In this document: positions 36,692-47,957 of the stretch, one piece after another | Position numbering within the stretch: the first letter of the stretch is position 1 | How the letters are laid out: each line of letters begins with the position of its first letter | NCBI RefSeq assembly: GCF_001667145.1 | Contig: NZ_LZIF01000047.1 | Coordinates: 1-64,000 of the forward strand | From: Mycobacterium sp. 852002-51971_SCH5477799-a | Lineage (GTDB): Bacteria; Actinomycetota; Actinomycetes; Mycobacteriales; Mycobacteriaceae | Direction of reading: 5' to 3' | DNA length: 64,000 bases | Notes under the pieces: generated by a model | The model's database searches: none | The model's input: only the letters and a program-made list of their open reading frames with translations | Told to the model about the DNA's origin: nothing | Program-made: the position numbers and the translations under genes

Positions 36692-37998
36692 CGACGACAA
36701 AAGAACCGCACCGCTCGCCGACCGGCAAACTGAGCATGGCCGAGATCCTGGAGGTCTTCGCCGCGACGGGGAGACATCCGCTGAAGTTCACCGCCTACGA
36801 CGGCAGCACGGCCGGAAGCGAAGACGCCGAACTGGGTTTGGATCTCAGGACGCCTCGCGGAGCCACCTACCTGGCCACCGCGCCCGGCGAACTCGGCCTG
36901 GCCCGGGCCTATGTGTCGGGCGACCTGCAGGCGTATGGCGTGCATCCGGGTGACCCGTACCAACTGCTCAAGACGCTGACCGATCGGGTCGAATTCAAGC
37001 GGCCGCCGGCGCGGGTGCTGGCCAACGTCGTCCGTTCGATGGGCTTCGAGCGGTTGTTGCCGGTGTCACCACCACCCCAGGAAACCCGGCCGCGGTGGCG
37101 CCGGGTCACCGAAGGGCTGATGCACAGTAAGACCCGCGACGCCGAGGCCATCCACCACCACTACGACGTCTCCAACACCTTCTACGAACTGGTGTTGGGT
37201 CCGTCGATGACCTATACCTGCGCGGTGTATCCCCACGCCGAGGCGACGCTGGAGGACGCGCAGCAAAACAAGTACCGGCTGATTTTCGACAAGTTGCGGC
37301 TGCAGCCCGGTGACCGGCTGCTCGACGTCGGCTGCGGTTGGGGCGGCATGGTGCGCTACGCCGCCCGCCGCGGCGTCCGCGCGATCGGCGCCACCCTGTC
37401 GGCCGAACAGGCGAAGTGGGCACAGCGCGCGATCGCCGAGGAGGGGCTGGCGGAACTGGCCGAGGTGCGGCACTCCGACTACCGCGACGTCGGCGAGGCG
37501 CAGTTCGATGCCGTCTCCTCGATCGGACTGACCGAGCACATCGGCGTCAAGAACTACCCTGCCTACTTCGGGTTCCTGAAGTCGAAGCTGCGCACCGGCG
37601 GGCTGCTGCTCAACCACTGCATCACCCGCCACGACAACACCTCCACCTCGTTCGCCGGCGGATTCACCGATCGTTACGTCTTCCCGGACGGGGAGCTGAC
37701 CGGATCGGGCCGCATCACCAGCGCAATCCAGGACGTGGGCTTCGAAGTGCTGCACGCGGAGAACTTCCGCCACCACTACGCGATGACGCTGCGCGATTGG
37801 TGCCACAACCTGGTCGAGCACTGGGACGTCGCGGTCGCCGAGGTCGGCTTGCCGACCGCCAAGGTATGGGGCCTGTACATGGCAGCATCACGGGTGGCGT
37901 TCGAGCAGAACAACCTTCAGCTCCATCACGTGCTGGCGGCCAACACCGACGCGGGGGGCGACGACGACCTGCCGCTGCGGCCGTGGTGGACCGCCTGA
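36688..37998 (+). CDS. ufaA2: Cyclopropane-fatty-acyl-phospholipid synthase family methyltransferase (Rv3720-like)
   Basis: 436 residues with the CMAS fold: SAM motif LLDVGCGWGGMVRYAAR, substrate-side VSSIGLTEHIG and the C-terminal FRHHYAMTLRDW. The N-terminal about 120 residues (TGRHPLKFTAYDGS) are the usual CFA-synthase leader. It uses SAM to methylenate or methylate a double bond of a phospholipid acyl chain. Overlapping start with the FAD oxidoreductase shows co-translation and supports a joint methylation-reduction reaction. Ends 4 bp before convergent dnaZX. Confidence 0.88.
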   Translation: MTTTKEPHRSPTGKLSMAEILEVFAATGRHPLKFTAYDGSTAGSEDAELGLDLRTPRGATYLATAPGELGLARAYVSGDLQAYGVHPGDPYQLLKTLTDRVEFKRPPARVLANVVRSMGFERLLPVSPPPQETRPRWRRVTEGLMHSKTRDAEAIHHHYDVSNTFYELVLGPSMTYTCAVYPHAEATLEDAQQNKYRLIFDKLRLQPGDRLLDVGCGWGGMVRYAARRGVRAIGATLSAEQAKWAQRAIAEEGLAELAEVRHSDYRDVGEAQFDAVSSIGLTEHIGVKNYPAYFGFLKSKLRTGGLLLNHCITRHDNTSTSFAGGFTDRYVFPDGELTGSGRITSAIQDVGFEVLHAENFRHHYAMTLRDWCHNLVEHWDVAVAEVGLPTAKVWGLYMAASRVAFEQNNLQLHHVLAANTDAGGDDDLPLRPWWTA

Positions 37999-38002
37999 CG
38001 CG

Positions 38003-39862
38003 CTAGCCGTTGTCGATGCGGCGGGCGCCCAGCTCGTTCTGCAACAGTTCGAGCGCGACCTCTTCGGGGTCGCGCCGCGGCGCCGACGGCTCGTCGCGGA
38101 CCGCCTCGGCGAGCATGTGCTCCTCTTCGTCGCGGCGCGCGGAATCGACGTCGGGCGCGGGCTCGGCCACCGTGGGAGCCGCCGGCCCGGCTTCCCCGCC
38201 GGTGAGAGGGGATGACGCCGACGCCGGTGCGCCGGCCTCGCACCGCACCCGCCAATTGACGCCCAGCGCGTCTTTGAGCGCTTCGGCGATGACGTCGGCG
38301 TTGCGCTGTTCGCAGAGCCTCTTGGCCAGGGGCGCCGATTCATGGCTCAGCACCAACGTGTTGCCCTCGATGGCCCGTACGGTCGCCCCGGCCAGCATTA
38401 CCTCGGTGGTACGGCTGCGCTGACGCACTTTTTCCCGCACCGTGGGCCACATGGTGCGCACCGCCGCGGCGTTGAGTTCGCCTGGGGCAGAAGCTGATTC
38501 GGCCGCCGGAGCCGGGGCCGGTTCGGGGGGCACCGCCGCAACCGGTGCCGGTTCGGGCTCCGGCTTCGGGTCGGATTTCGCTTCGCGTTTCGGTTCGGAC
38601 TTGGGAGCGGCCGCCGCGGACGGCCGGGTGAACCGAACGGGTTGCTCCTCGGCCGGCGCCGGCGCGCTGCGAGGCGCCGCGGCGGGTGCTTCGGAGCCGG
38701 GGATCGACATGTCCAGCCGGGTCTCGATTCGCTCGACGCGTTGCAGCAGCGCCGATTCGGTGTCGCTGGCCGAGGGCAGCAGCAGCCGCGCACACACGAC
38801 CTCGAGCAGCAGGCGCGGCGCCGTCGCTCCGCGCATCTCGCCGAGCCCCGCCTGCACCACCTCGGCGTAGCGGGTCAGGGTCGCCGGTCCGATCCGGGTC
38901 GCTTGCTCACGCATCCGCTCGAGCACGTCCTCCGGTGCGTCCACCACGCCACGGCTGGCCGCATCCGGGACGGCCTGCAGCAGGATCAGGTCGCGAAACC
39001 GTTCCAGCAGATCGGTGGCGAAGCGCCGCGGGTCGTGGCCGGCGTCGATCACCGACTCCACCGCCCCGAACAGCGCCGCGGCATCCGCGGCGGCAAGCGA
39101 GTCCACGGCGTCGTCGATCAGCGCCATGTCGGTGGCGCCCAGCAGACCCAGCGCCCGTTGATAGGTCACGTGCGCGCCCTCGGCGCCGGCCACCAGCTGA
39201 TCGAGCACCGACAGGGTGTCGCGAGGCGAGCCGCCGCCGGCGCGGATCACCAGCGGGTAGACGGCGTCGTCGACGGCGACGCCCTCCTGCTCGCAGATCC
39301 GGCCGACCAAGGCCCGCATGGTCTTCGGCGGCAGTAGCCGGAACGGGTAGTGATGGGTGCGCGACCGAATCGTCGGCAGCACCTTCTCCGGTTCGGTGGT
39401 GGCGAAGATGAAGATGAGGTGCTCAGGGGGCTCCTCCACGATCTTGAGCAGCGCGTTGAACCCCGCCGTCGTGACCATGTGCGCCTCGTCGACGATGAAC
39501 ACCCGGTACCGCGACTGGGCGGGCGCGTAGAACGCGCGGTCGCGCAGCTCGCGGGTGTCGTCAACGCCCCCGTGGCTGGCGGCGTCGAGCTCCACCACGT
39601 CGATGCTGCCGGGCGCGTTGGGCGCCAGCGCCTGGCACGAGTCGCAAACCCCGCACGGGGTGGCCGTCGGGCCCTGAACGCAGTTCAGCGATCGGGCCAG
39701 GATGCGCGCCGACGACGTCTTCCCGCACCCGCGCGGACCGGAGAACAGATACGCGTGGTTGATCCGGCCGGCCTCCAGGGCGATCGACAGTGGTTCGGTG
39801 ACGTGCTCCTGCCCCACCACTTCGGCGAACGTTGCCGGTCGGTACTTGCGGTAGAGGGCCAC
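38003..39862 (-). CDS. dnaZX: DNA polymerase III subunit tau/gamma
   Basis: The clamp-loader ATPase, 619 residues. Walker A GPRGCGKTSSARIL, zinc module CVQGPTATPCGVCDSC, Walker B VFIVDEAHMVT, sensor 1 region FIFATTEPEKVLPTI. A disordered Pro/Ala/Glu-rich linker (about residues 395-480) precedes a C-terminal domain for polymerase contact. I see no A6G-type slippery site of the E. coli gamma frameshift. Corresponds to Rv3721c. Confidence 0.96.
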   Translation of the reverse strand: MALYRKYRPATFAEVVGQEHVTEPLSIALEAGRINHAYLFSGPRGCGKTSSARILARSLNCVQGPTATPCGVCDSCQALAPNAPGSIDVVELDAASHGGVDDTRELRDRAFYAPAQSRYRVFIVDEAHMVTTAGFNALLKIVEEPPEHLIFIFATTEPEKVLPTIRSRTHHYPFRLLPPKTMRALVGRICEQEGVAVDDAVYPLVIRAGGGSPRDTLSVLDQLVAGAEGAHVTYQRALGLLGATDMALIDDAVDSLAAADAAALFGAVESVIDAGHDPRRFATDLLERFRDLILLQAVPDAASRGVVDAPEDVLERMREQATRIGPATLTRYAEVVQAGLGEMRGATAPRLLLEVVCARLLLPSASDTESALLQRVERIETRLDMSIPGSEAPAAAPRSAPAPAEEQPVRFTRPSAAAAPKSEPKREAKSDPKPEPEPAPVAAVPPEPAPAPAAESASAPGELNAAAVRTMWPTVREKVRQRSRTTEVMLAGATVRAIEGNTLVLSHESAPLAKRLCEQRNADVIAEALKDALGVNWRVRCEAGAPASASSPLTGGEAGPAAPTVAEPAPDVDSARRDEEEHMLAEAVRDEPSAPRRDPEEVALELLQNELGARRIDNG

Positions 39863-39907
39863 GGTCAGCAGGCTACCGGCGCCGGGTGACCAGGGCCCGC
39901 GGGGCGC

Positions 39908-42533
<2,626 letters not shown>

Positions 42534-43274
42534 TCAGCGCCGTCGCAGCCGCTCCACGTAGGCGGCGATGCGTCGCAGCGTCTCGTCCGTGCCCCACATC
42601 TGGCGAACCTCGTCATCGACGCCGCGGGCCTGGTGAATCCGCGTCATCGTCGGGGCGTGCAACTGGGTCTTCGTCTGCCGGTAGGCGTCGGCCGGGATGC
42701 TGCCAAGGTCCGACGCTTCCGCCACGGCCGCCCCGACGAGATCGTCGGTGACGACGCGGTGGGCCAGGCCCCGGGCCACGGCCTCCGCACCCCGATAGTT
42801 GCGGCCGCCCAGCAGCACCTCATCGGCGTGGATCCCACAGGCGTAGCGCATGACCTCCAACGCCGCGACCGGGAACGGCACTCCGACGCGCACTTCGGCC
42901 GCGCCGATCTGCGCCTCGGGACTGATCAAGCGGCGGTCGCAGGCGCAGGCGAGCACGCAGCCGCCCGCGATCGCGGCGCCGTTGATCGCGGCGACGGTCG
43001 GCCCCGGATAGCTGAACATCGCATCGAACGCCGCGGACAGCGCGGGGACAAGCCGATCGGTGTAGGCGGTGCCACCCTGCACCACGCGGTTGAGGTCGAC
43101 GCCGGCGCTGAAAGCGCGCCCGGCACCGGTGACGACCAGCGCGCCGGCGTCGGAACGCGCCAACTCGCGCACCGCCGAGGCCAGTTCTTCGAGCAGCTCG
43201 ACATCCTGCGCATTGACTGGACCCGACGACAGGGTCAGCACCCGCACCGTCCCGACGGTGCTGATGTCGATCAT
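42534..43274 (-). CDS. Enoyl-CoA hydratase/isomerase family protein
   Basis: A crotonase-fold protein of 246 residues. The oxyanion-hole blocks are VVTGAGRAFSAGVDL and INGAAIAGGCVLA. An ATG at 43280 lies too close to GGAGGA, so the second ATG at 43274, seven bases from it, is preferred. The catalytic Glu pair of true hydratases is not obvious (RLISPEAQIGAAEVRVG holds one Glu), so the reaction (hydratase, isomerase or other) is open. No M. tuberculosis ortholog occurs at this place. Confidence 0.85.
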   Translation of the reverse strand: MIDISTVGTVRVLTLSSGPVNAQDVELLEELASAVRELARSDAGALVVTGAGRAFSAGVDLNRVVQGGTAYTDRLVPALSAAFDAMFSYPGPTVAAINGAAIAGGCVLACACDRRLISPEAQIGAAEVRVGVPFPVAALEVMRYACGIHADEVLLGGRNYRGAEAVARGLAHRVVTDDLVGAAVAEASDLGSIPADAYRQTKTQLHAPTMTRIHQARGVDDEVRQMWGTDETLRRIAAYVERLRRR

Positions 43275-43288
43275 GATCATTCCTCCGA

Positions 43289-43669
43289 TCAGCGGCTGAC
43301 GGCCGCGAGAACCACGGGAATGGGCGTGTTCTCGTCGGTGTGATAGCTCGCGCAGACACGGTGGTAGCCGTCGGCGATCTGCAAAGCAACCCCGACGAGG
43401 AAGTCGCCGCGCACCAGCAGGATGGGCGACAGGGGTAGGCCCTTTTCGATCTTGGTCAGGTCCGCGGCGACGTGGGGATTGTCCGCCGGGAGCAGGCTCA
43501 GCCGCGCGGCCCGCAGAATGTCTTTGGCCTTCCGGTGCGTCACCGTCCCGGATTTGAGCTTTTTGATCACCTTCTTCACGGTCTGCCGGTCCGCAAGCAT
43601 GGTGAGGTAGTCCGCCGCCGCCGGAAAGTCATGAGAGTCAGGCTTTTCCAGCCATTTCACGCTGAGCAT
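43289..43669 (-). CDS. ParB/sulfiredoxin-like hypothetical protein
   Basis: A 126-residue soluble protein from ATG 43669 (ribosome site GGGAGC). The segment PILLVRGDFLVGVALQIADGYHRVCASY has the DG-[YH]-HR signature seen in ParB N-terminal/sulfiredoxin-type nucleotide-binding folds, but there is no HTH domain. Widely found as an uncharacterised small protein; I do not assign a function. Ends 15 bp before the enoyl-CoA hydratase gene, so the two are probably one operon. Confidence 0.75.
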   Translation of the reverse strand: MLSVKWLEKPDSHDFPAAADYLTMLADRQTVKKVIKKLKSGTVTHRKAKDILRAARLSLLPADNPHVAADLTKIEKGLPLSPILLVRGDFLVGVALQIADGYHRVCASYHTDENTPIPVVLAAVSR

Positions 43670-43880
43670 CTCGTTGCTCCCTTCGCCTGCTCGGACATCG
43701 ACGCAGCCTACCGGTTAGGCCTCGTGAAATTTGGGATCGGTAGCAACCGCAGCGTTCTGTACTTGCGCCAGGACGACGCCATCGGGGCGGCGCACGAAGG
43801 AAGGAACCACAAGTGAAACGTCTTCTCGCAGCTGCGATTGGGACCCTGGGCTGTGCCGCGGCTTCGGCAGCTCTGGTGCG

Positions 43881-44753
43881 GTGCTCGGCGACATCCACCG
43901 GGATCGCGATCGCACCGCGATCGAGGTCCTGCATCGATACGTGGCGGATGCCGAGGTCGTTGCCACGCTGGCCAAGCAGCTCGACCGCAGTTGGCGCGAC
44001 GTGCGGGCGCGCGAGGCCGTCATCGACTCGTTCCGCGCCGAGCTCAACACGGTCTTGGGGGCGGCGGGCAGCCATGGCGCCGCTGCGACGCGTCAGCGCG
44101 TCTGGTCGGCCATGATCACCGACCCAACCCCGTACAACATGGGCGCTCTGGCCCGCACCGACACCACGCGACTGCCATGGTCGATCATCGAGCTGGGTTT
44201 GAGTTCGATTGCGCCGCAGCGTCCTCCAGCGATTGCCCAGACTGCGGATGGCGACCGTCCGCTGGACCGCAGTGTCGTGGACCGGGTGCGCGCGACCCTG
44301 AGGCGCGCCTTGGATCGCGACGCTTTGCCCGAAATCCCCTTGCTTTGCGAGGAAGAAGTCGACCGGGCCTGCGCGCCTTGGGGGCTACTGGCCGAAGACA
44401 AACAAGCCACGTTGGTGGCCGGCATCGAGGTCGCGGTGCAGCTGGCTCCGCTGGATCCGTCCGCTTCTTGCCGCTACGAGCTCGCGACCCAGATCCGGGC
44501 GCGACCTGGTGCCAGGCTCGGTTGCCCCGCTGCGCAGGTTGGCCACCGGGCATTGGCTGCGCCGGTGGTGGCCGGCCAGGAGTCCGCGGCGTGGGACCAC
44601 GATTGGTCGATGATGTCGGTGGTCGTCGGCGCCGAAACAGTGGAAGCCCCCGAGACACGGGAGCGGGTGCGGCGGTGGGCGCGGGCGCGGCAGAACCTGC
44701 CGCCCCAAGACGCCTTCCTGGCCGAAATATTGGCCGCAGAATCTGCCTATTAG
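43881..44753 (+). CDS. Hypothetical protein, start disputed by a possible frameshift
   Basis: The 290-residue frame from GTG 43881 has strong GC-rich third positions and a mostly helical composition (AIEVLHRYVADAEVVATLAKQLDR). No family recognised. The only good ribosome site in the area (AAGGAAGGA) is at about 43800 and leads to GTG 43813, whose frame encodes a signal-peptide-like start (KRLLAAAIGTLGCAAASAA) and then degenerates into Arg/Ser-rich nonsense past about 43880. The simplest reading is one gene (43813-44753) with a frameshift near 43870-43885. Confidence 0.6.
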   Translation: MLGDIHRDRDRTAIEVLHRYVADAEVVATLAKQLDRSWRDVRAREAVIDSFRAELNTVLGAAGSHGAAATRQRVWSAMITDPTPYNMGALARTDTTRLPWSIIELGLSSIAPQRPPAIAQTADGDRPLDRSVVDRVRATLRRALDRDALPEIPLLCEEEVDRACAPWGLLAEDKQATLVAGIEVAVQLAPLDPSASCRYELATQIRARPGARLGCPAAQVGHRALAAPVVAGQESAAWDHDWSMMSVVVGAETVEAPETRERVRRWARARQNLPPQDAFLAEILAAESAY

Positions 44754-44760
44754 GTCTACT

Positions 44761-44776
44761 AAGAACCCCGGTTCTT
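44761..44776. promoter_or_regulatory. Palindrome before DapB-like gene
   Basis: AAGAACC and GGTTCTT form perfect 7-bp arms around CC, immediately upstream of a TATGCT -10-like hexamer (44780-44785) and 16 bp from the GTG start of the 44792 gene. A repressor bound here would block the promoter. The regulator is unknown. Confidence 0.45.
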
Positions 44777-44791
44777 CCCTATGCTGAGCGA

Positions 44792-45850
44792 GTGCCAAAC
44801 ACCTATCGCGTCGTGCAGTGGAACACCGGAAACGTCGGCAAGAGCTCGCTGAAATCGATCGTCACCAACCCCACCCTGGAATTGGTCGGCTGCTACGCCT
44901 GGTCACCGGAGAAGGCCGGGCGCGACGCCGGCGAACTCGTCGGGATCCCACCGCTCGGCATCGCGGCCACCAACGACATCGACGAGCTGCTGGCGCTCAA
45001 GCCCGACTGTGTGGTCTACAACCCGATGTGGATCAACGTCGACGAACTGGTCCGCATCCTGTCCGCCGGCGTCAACGTGGTGACCACGGCCTCGTTCATC
45101 ACCGGACACAACCTGGGCGAGGGCCGCGACCGCATCCTGGCGGCCTGCGAGAAGGGCGGTTCCACCATCTTCGGGTCGGGTGTCAGCCCCGGCTTCGCCG
45201 AACTGTTGGCCATCGTGTCGGCCATGGTGTGCAACCGGATCGACAAGGTCACCGTCAACGAGGCCGCCGACACCACCTTCTATGACTCGCCGGAAACCGA
45301 GAAGCCCGTCGGCTTCGGCCAGCCGATCGACCACCCCGACCTGCCGGCGATGGCCGCGAAGGGCACGGCCATTTTCGGCGAGGCCGTCCGGCTGGTGGGC
45401 GACGCGCTCGGAATCGAGCTGGACGAGGTGAAGTGTGTCGCCGAGTTCGCCCAGACCACCGAAGACCTGGTCATGGCCTCCTGGACCATCCCCGCGGGAC
45501 ATGTCGCGGGGACCTACATCAGTTGGCAGGGCATCGTCAACGGCAAGACGCTGATCGACCTCAACGTCCGGTGGAGAAAGGGGCAGACCCTGGAACCCGA
45601 CTGGAAGATTGAGCAGGACGGCTGGATCATCCAGGTCGACGGGCAACCGACCGTCACCACCAAGGTCGGCTTCTTGCCGCCGCCGTACTTCGAAGCCACC
45701 ACGCTCGAGGAATTCATGGACCTCGGACACATCATGACGGCCGTGCCCGCCATCAACGGCATCGCCGCCGTCGTCGCCGCGGCGCCGGGAATCGCCACCT
45801 ACGCCGATCTTCCGCTGACACTGCCGCGCGGCAACGCCTACGTCGGATAG
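44792..45850 (+). CDS. Dihydrodipicolinate-reductase-like NAD(P)-dependent oxidoreductase
   Basis: 352 residues from GTG 44792. The N-terminal Rossmann segment (YRVVQWNTGNVGKSSLKSI) and the C-terminal DapB-like domain match the family of mycobacterial proteins annotated as dihydrodipicolinate reductase-like or amine dehydrogenases. It is not DapB: the length is greater and the lysine-pathway motifs are absent. The substrate is unknown; paralogs usually sit in lipid or steroid gene sets. Confidence 0.82.
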   Translation: MPNTYRVVQWNTGNVGKSSLKSIVTNPTLELVGCYAWSPEKAGRDAGELVGIPPLGIAATNDIDELLALKPDCVVYNPMWINVDELVRILSAGVNVVTTASFITGHNLGEGRDRILAACEKGGSTIFGSGVSPGFAELLAIVSAMVCNRIDKVTVNEAADTTFYDSPETEKPVGFGQPIDHPDLPAMAAKGTAIFGEAVRLVGDALGIELDEVKCVAEFAQTTEDLVMASWTIPAGHVAGTYISWQGIVNGKTLIDLNVRWRKGQTLEPDWKIEQDGWIIQVDGQPTVTTKVGFLPPPYFEATTLEEFMDLGHIMTAVPAINGIAAVVAAAPGIATYADLPLTLPRGNAYVG

Positions 45851-45856
45851 CCCCGA

Positions 45857-47158
45857 TCAGCCCTCGCCCGCCGCCACGGTGTCGCGGACGCTGGCCCGTC
45901 GCCGCGCGGGCTTGGCGTAGCGGGCGCCCAGCGGCGGCACCGCGAGGGGACCTTGGTCACGGACCGCCTCGATGGCGTTGCGCAGCGGACGGGCAAGGCC
46001 CGCAAAGGATCCCATGTCGAACAGCAGCGGCGTCAGCAGCCGGTTGTGGACGAACCCGAAGGCGCTGCCGGTCTCGGGGTCGGCCCAGCCGAGCGTTCCG
46101 CCCAGGCCGACATGACCGAAGCCGCGGAGTAAACCGGGAACGGGCGACTCGTGGTAACCCAGATGAAAAGGCATGGGCACCACCATGTTCGCGTCGGGCC
46201 ACTTGCGGCGCGCCTGCCCGGCCAGCCCGCGCACCAGGTCTTCGGACAGGAACTTCTTTCCATCGATGCGGCCGTCGTTGGCAAGGACGGCGAACATCTT
46301 GGCGAGCCCCCGGCCGGTGACTACGCCGTTGGCGGCGGGGATTTCACCATCCAGGAACGGGGTGTCACCCTTGATCAGGGAGATGACGCCGGGGAAGTAC
46401 ATCGCACCCAGCGCGCCGGAGAACGGCAGACCGGCCACGCGCGGTGCGATGAAGTTGATCACCGGCGCGCGCAGCCTGCCCTGCGGTATCAGGATTTGGG
46501 CCGGCGTCGTCGGTGAGCCTTCCGGTGGGCGGCCCAGATGCAACCCATCGGTGTTGAGCGGACGGGCCACCTCCTGGCGGATCAGCTCGCGCATCCCTTT
46601 GCCGGTCACCGCCCTGGCCAAGCCGGACAGCAGCCATCCGTACGTGAGCGCGTGGTAGGCCTGCACACCGCGCAGGTGGTCGACCGGCGCCGCTGCCAGT
46701 CGCTCCTCCATGAGCAGGTGGTCCATCAACTCCGTCTTGCTGACGCCGCGCAAGTGCGACAACCCGGACCGGTGCCGCAGGACGTCGCGAACCGTGATCT
46801 CGGCCTTCCCATTGGCGGCGAACTCGGGCCAGTAATCGGCTACGGGCGCGTCGTAGGACAGCAGCCCGCGGTCGGCGAGGCGGTGGATCACCGTCGACGC
46901 GACCCCCTTGGTCGCCGAGAACACCATGGCCCCGGTGTCGGCGGTCCAGCGCTGGGTGCCGGCCCGGTCCGACCATCCGGTCCAGACGTCCACGACGGGA
47001 ATCCCATCGACGTAGACGCTCAACGCACCCCCGCCGAACCGGCGACCGGGAAACAGTTGGGAGAACACCCTGATGGCGCTCGCGAAACGAGGGTCGGCAG
47101 CACCGGACACACCGCGTGGCAAGCCAGCATCGGTGACCAGCAGAGTCGACGGCGTCAC
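45857..47158 (-). CDS. Serine hydrolase, class C beta-lactamase fold
   Basis: 433 residues from GTG 47158. The nucleophile motif is SATK (S-x-x-K) in GAMVFSATKGVASTV and the second catalytic Tyr is in QAYHALTYGWLLSG; HVGLGGTLGWADPE replaces the KTG box. This is the esterase EstB/LipE-type group rather than an antibiotic-degrading enzyme, because the Omega-loop features are absent and no signal peptide is visible. Many mycobacterial paralogs hydrolyse lipid esters. Confidence 0.85.
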   Translation of the reverse strand: MTPSTLLVTDAGLPRGVSGAADPRFASAIRVFSQLFPGRRFGGGALSVYVDGIPVVDVWTGWSDRAGTQRWTADTGAMVFSATKGVASTVIHRLADRGLLSYDAPVADYWPEFAANGKAEITVRDVLRHRSGLSHLRGVSKTELMDHLLMEERLAAAPVDHLRGVQAYHALTYGWLLSGLARAVTGKGMRELIRQEVARPLNTDGLHLGRPPEGSPTTPAQILIPQGRLRAPVINFIAPRVAGLPFSGALGAMYFPGVISLIKGDTPFLDGEIPAANGVVTGRGLAKMFAVLANDGRIDGKKFLSEDLVRGLAGQARRKWPDANMVVPMPFHLGYHESPVPGLLRGFGHVGLGGTLGWADPETGSAFGFVHNRLLTPLLFDMGSFAGLARPLRNAIEAVRDQGPLAVPPLGARYAKPARRRASVRDTVAAGEG

Positions 47159-47234
47159 GGCGTCGCGACGCCCCGAGCGTTCACGAGGATTGAAGCTATC
47201 AGCCTGGGCCCGATTCGCCCCCTGACTTCACAGA

Positions 47235-47828
47235 TCAGCGCGCGGCGCCGTCGAGTAGCGCGTCGAGGAGTCCGTCGAACTCGGTCGCGGGCGGGCCACC
47301 CGCCGGCATGCCGGTCAGCACCCGCAGCAGCAGGGTGCCGATCAGTGCGTTCGCGACCGAATCGAGATCCGCATCGGCGTGCAAGTGGCCGTCGCCGGCG
47401 GCCTGTCGCAGGCGGGCCAACAGCCCTGCGTGCTGGGGGATGCTGAGCTGTTGGTAAAGCGCCTCGTTGTCAAACGCGTTGGCGGCCGCAGCGGCGACCA
47501 GCGCGCGTATGAGTGCTGCGCTCGCCGGGTCGGCTATGAATTCGGCGTGCTCGACGAGCCAGGAACGCAGATCGGCTCGAAGGTCACCGGTGTTGGGGAC
47601 TTCGAACGAGCCGCCTCGACCGTAGGCGTCCAGGACGGCATCTGCGACGAGTGGGGCTTTCGACGGCCACCGCCGGTACAACGTCTTCTTCCCCACTTTG
47701 GCGCGGGCGGCCACCTTTTCCATCGACAACTCGGCGTAGCTGCCCACTGCCAAGAGATCCCGGGTGGCCACCAGAATCACATCGTCAAGCTGCACGTCGC
47801 GCGGCCTGCCGCCCCTCATCTGAGGCAT
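47235..47828 (-). CDS. TetR family transcriptional regulator
   Basis: 197 residues; helix-turn-helix at about residues 35-57 (LSMEKVAARAKVGKKTLYRRWPSK), with a variable helical ligand domain. Its start is 66 bp from a 33-bp perfect palindrome that also precedes the divergent kinase-like gene, so autoregulation and control of that gene are very likely. The ligand is unknown. Confidence 0.88.
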   Translation of the reverse strand: MPQMRGGRPRDVQLDDVILVATRDLLAVGSYAELSMEKVAARAKVGKKTLYRRWPSKAPLVADAVLDAYGRGGSFEVPNTGDLRADLRSWLVEHAEFIADPASAALIRALVAAAAANAFDNEALYQQLSIPQHAGLLARLRQAAGDGHLHADADLDSVANALIGTLLLRVLTGMPAGGPPATEFDGLLDALLDGAAR

Positions 47829-47893
47829 GAGGCGAGCTTAGATCAGGCCACGCCCTTCCTAAGGGTGCGCCGCATGCGGTAACTTCGCTTCCA

Positions 47894-47926
47894 GCCAGTA
47901 ACGACACGGTCCGTGTCGTTACTGGC
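47894..47926. promoter_or_regulatory. 33-bp perfect palindromic operator
   Basis: GCCAGTAACGACACGG (47894-47909), a single T (47910) and its exact complement (47911-47926) form 16-bp arms without mismatch. It lies in the 129-bp gap between the TetR gene and the divergent phosphotransferase gene. Its size and symmetry suit a TetR operator; the inner ACACGG-T-CCGTGT could be the core contact. Confidence 0.85.
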
Positions 47927-47957
47927 ACACCACGGCCGCCGCGACGAGAGGATCCCG

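Noticed and set aside
38003..39862. Programmed frameshift producing a short gamma form of DnaX
   Set aside because: No A-rich slippery heptamer followed by a hairpin is present.
44761..44776. KstR (cholesterol regulon) operator at the AAGAACC...GGTTCTT palindrome
   Set aside because: The KstR box needs AAC-NN-GTT with two central bases; here the spacing is four.
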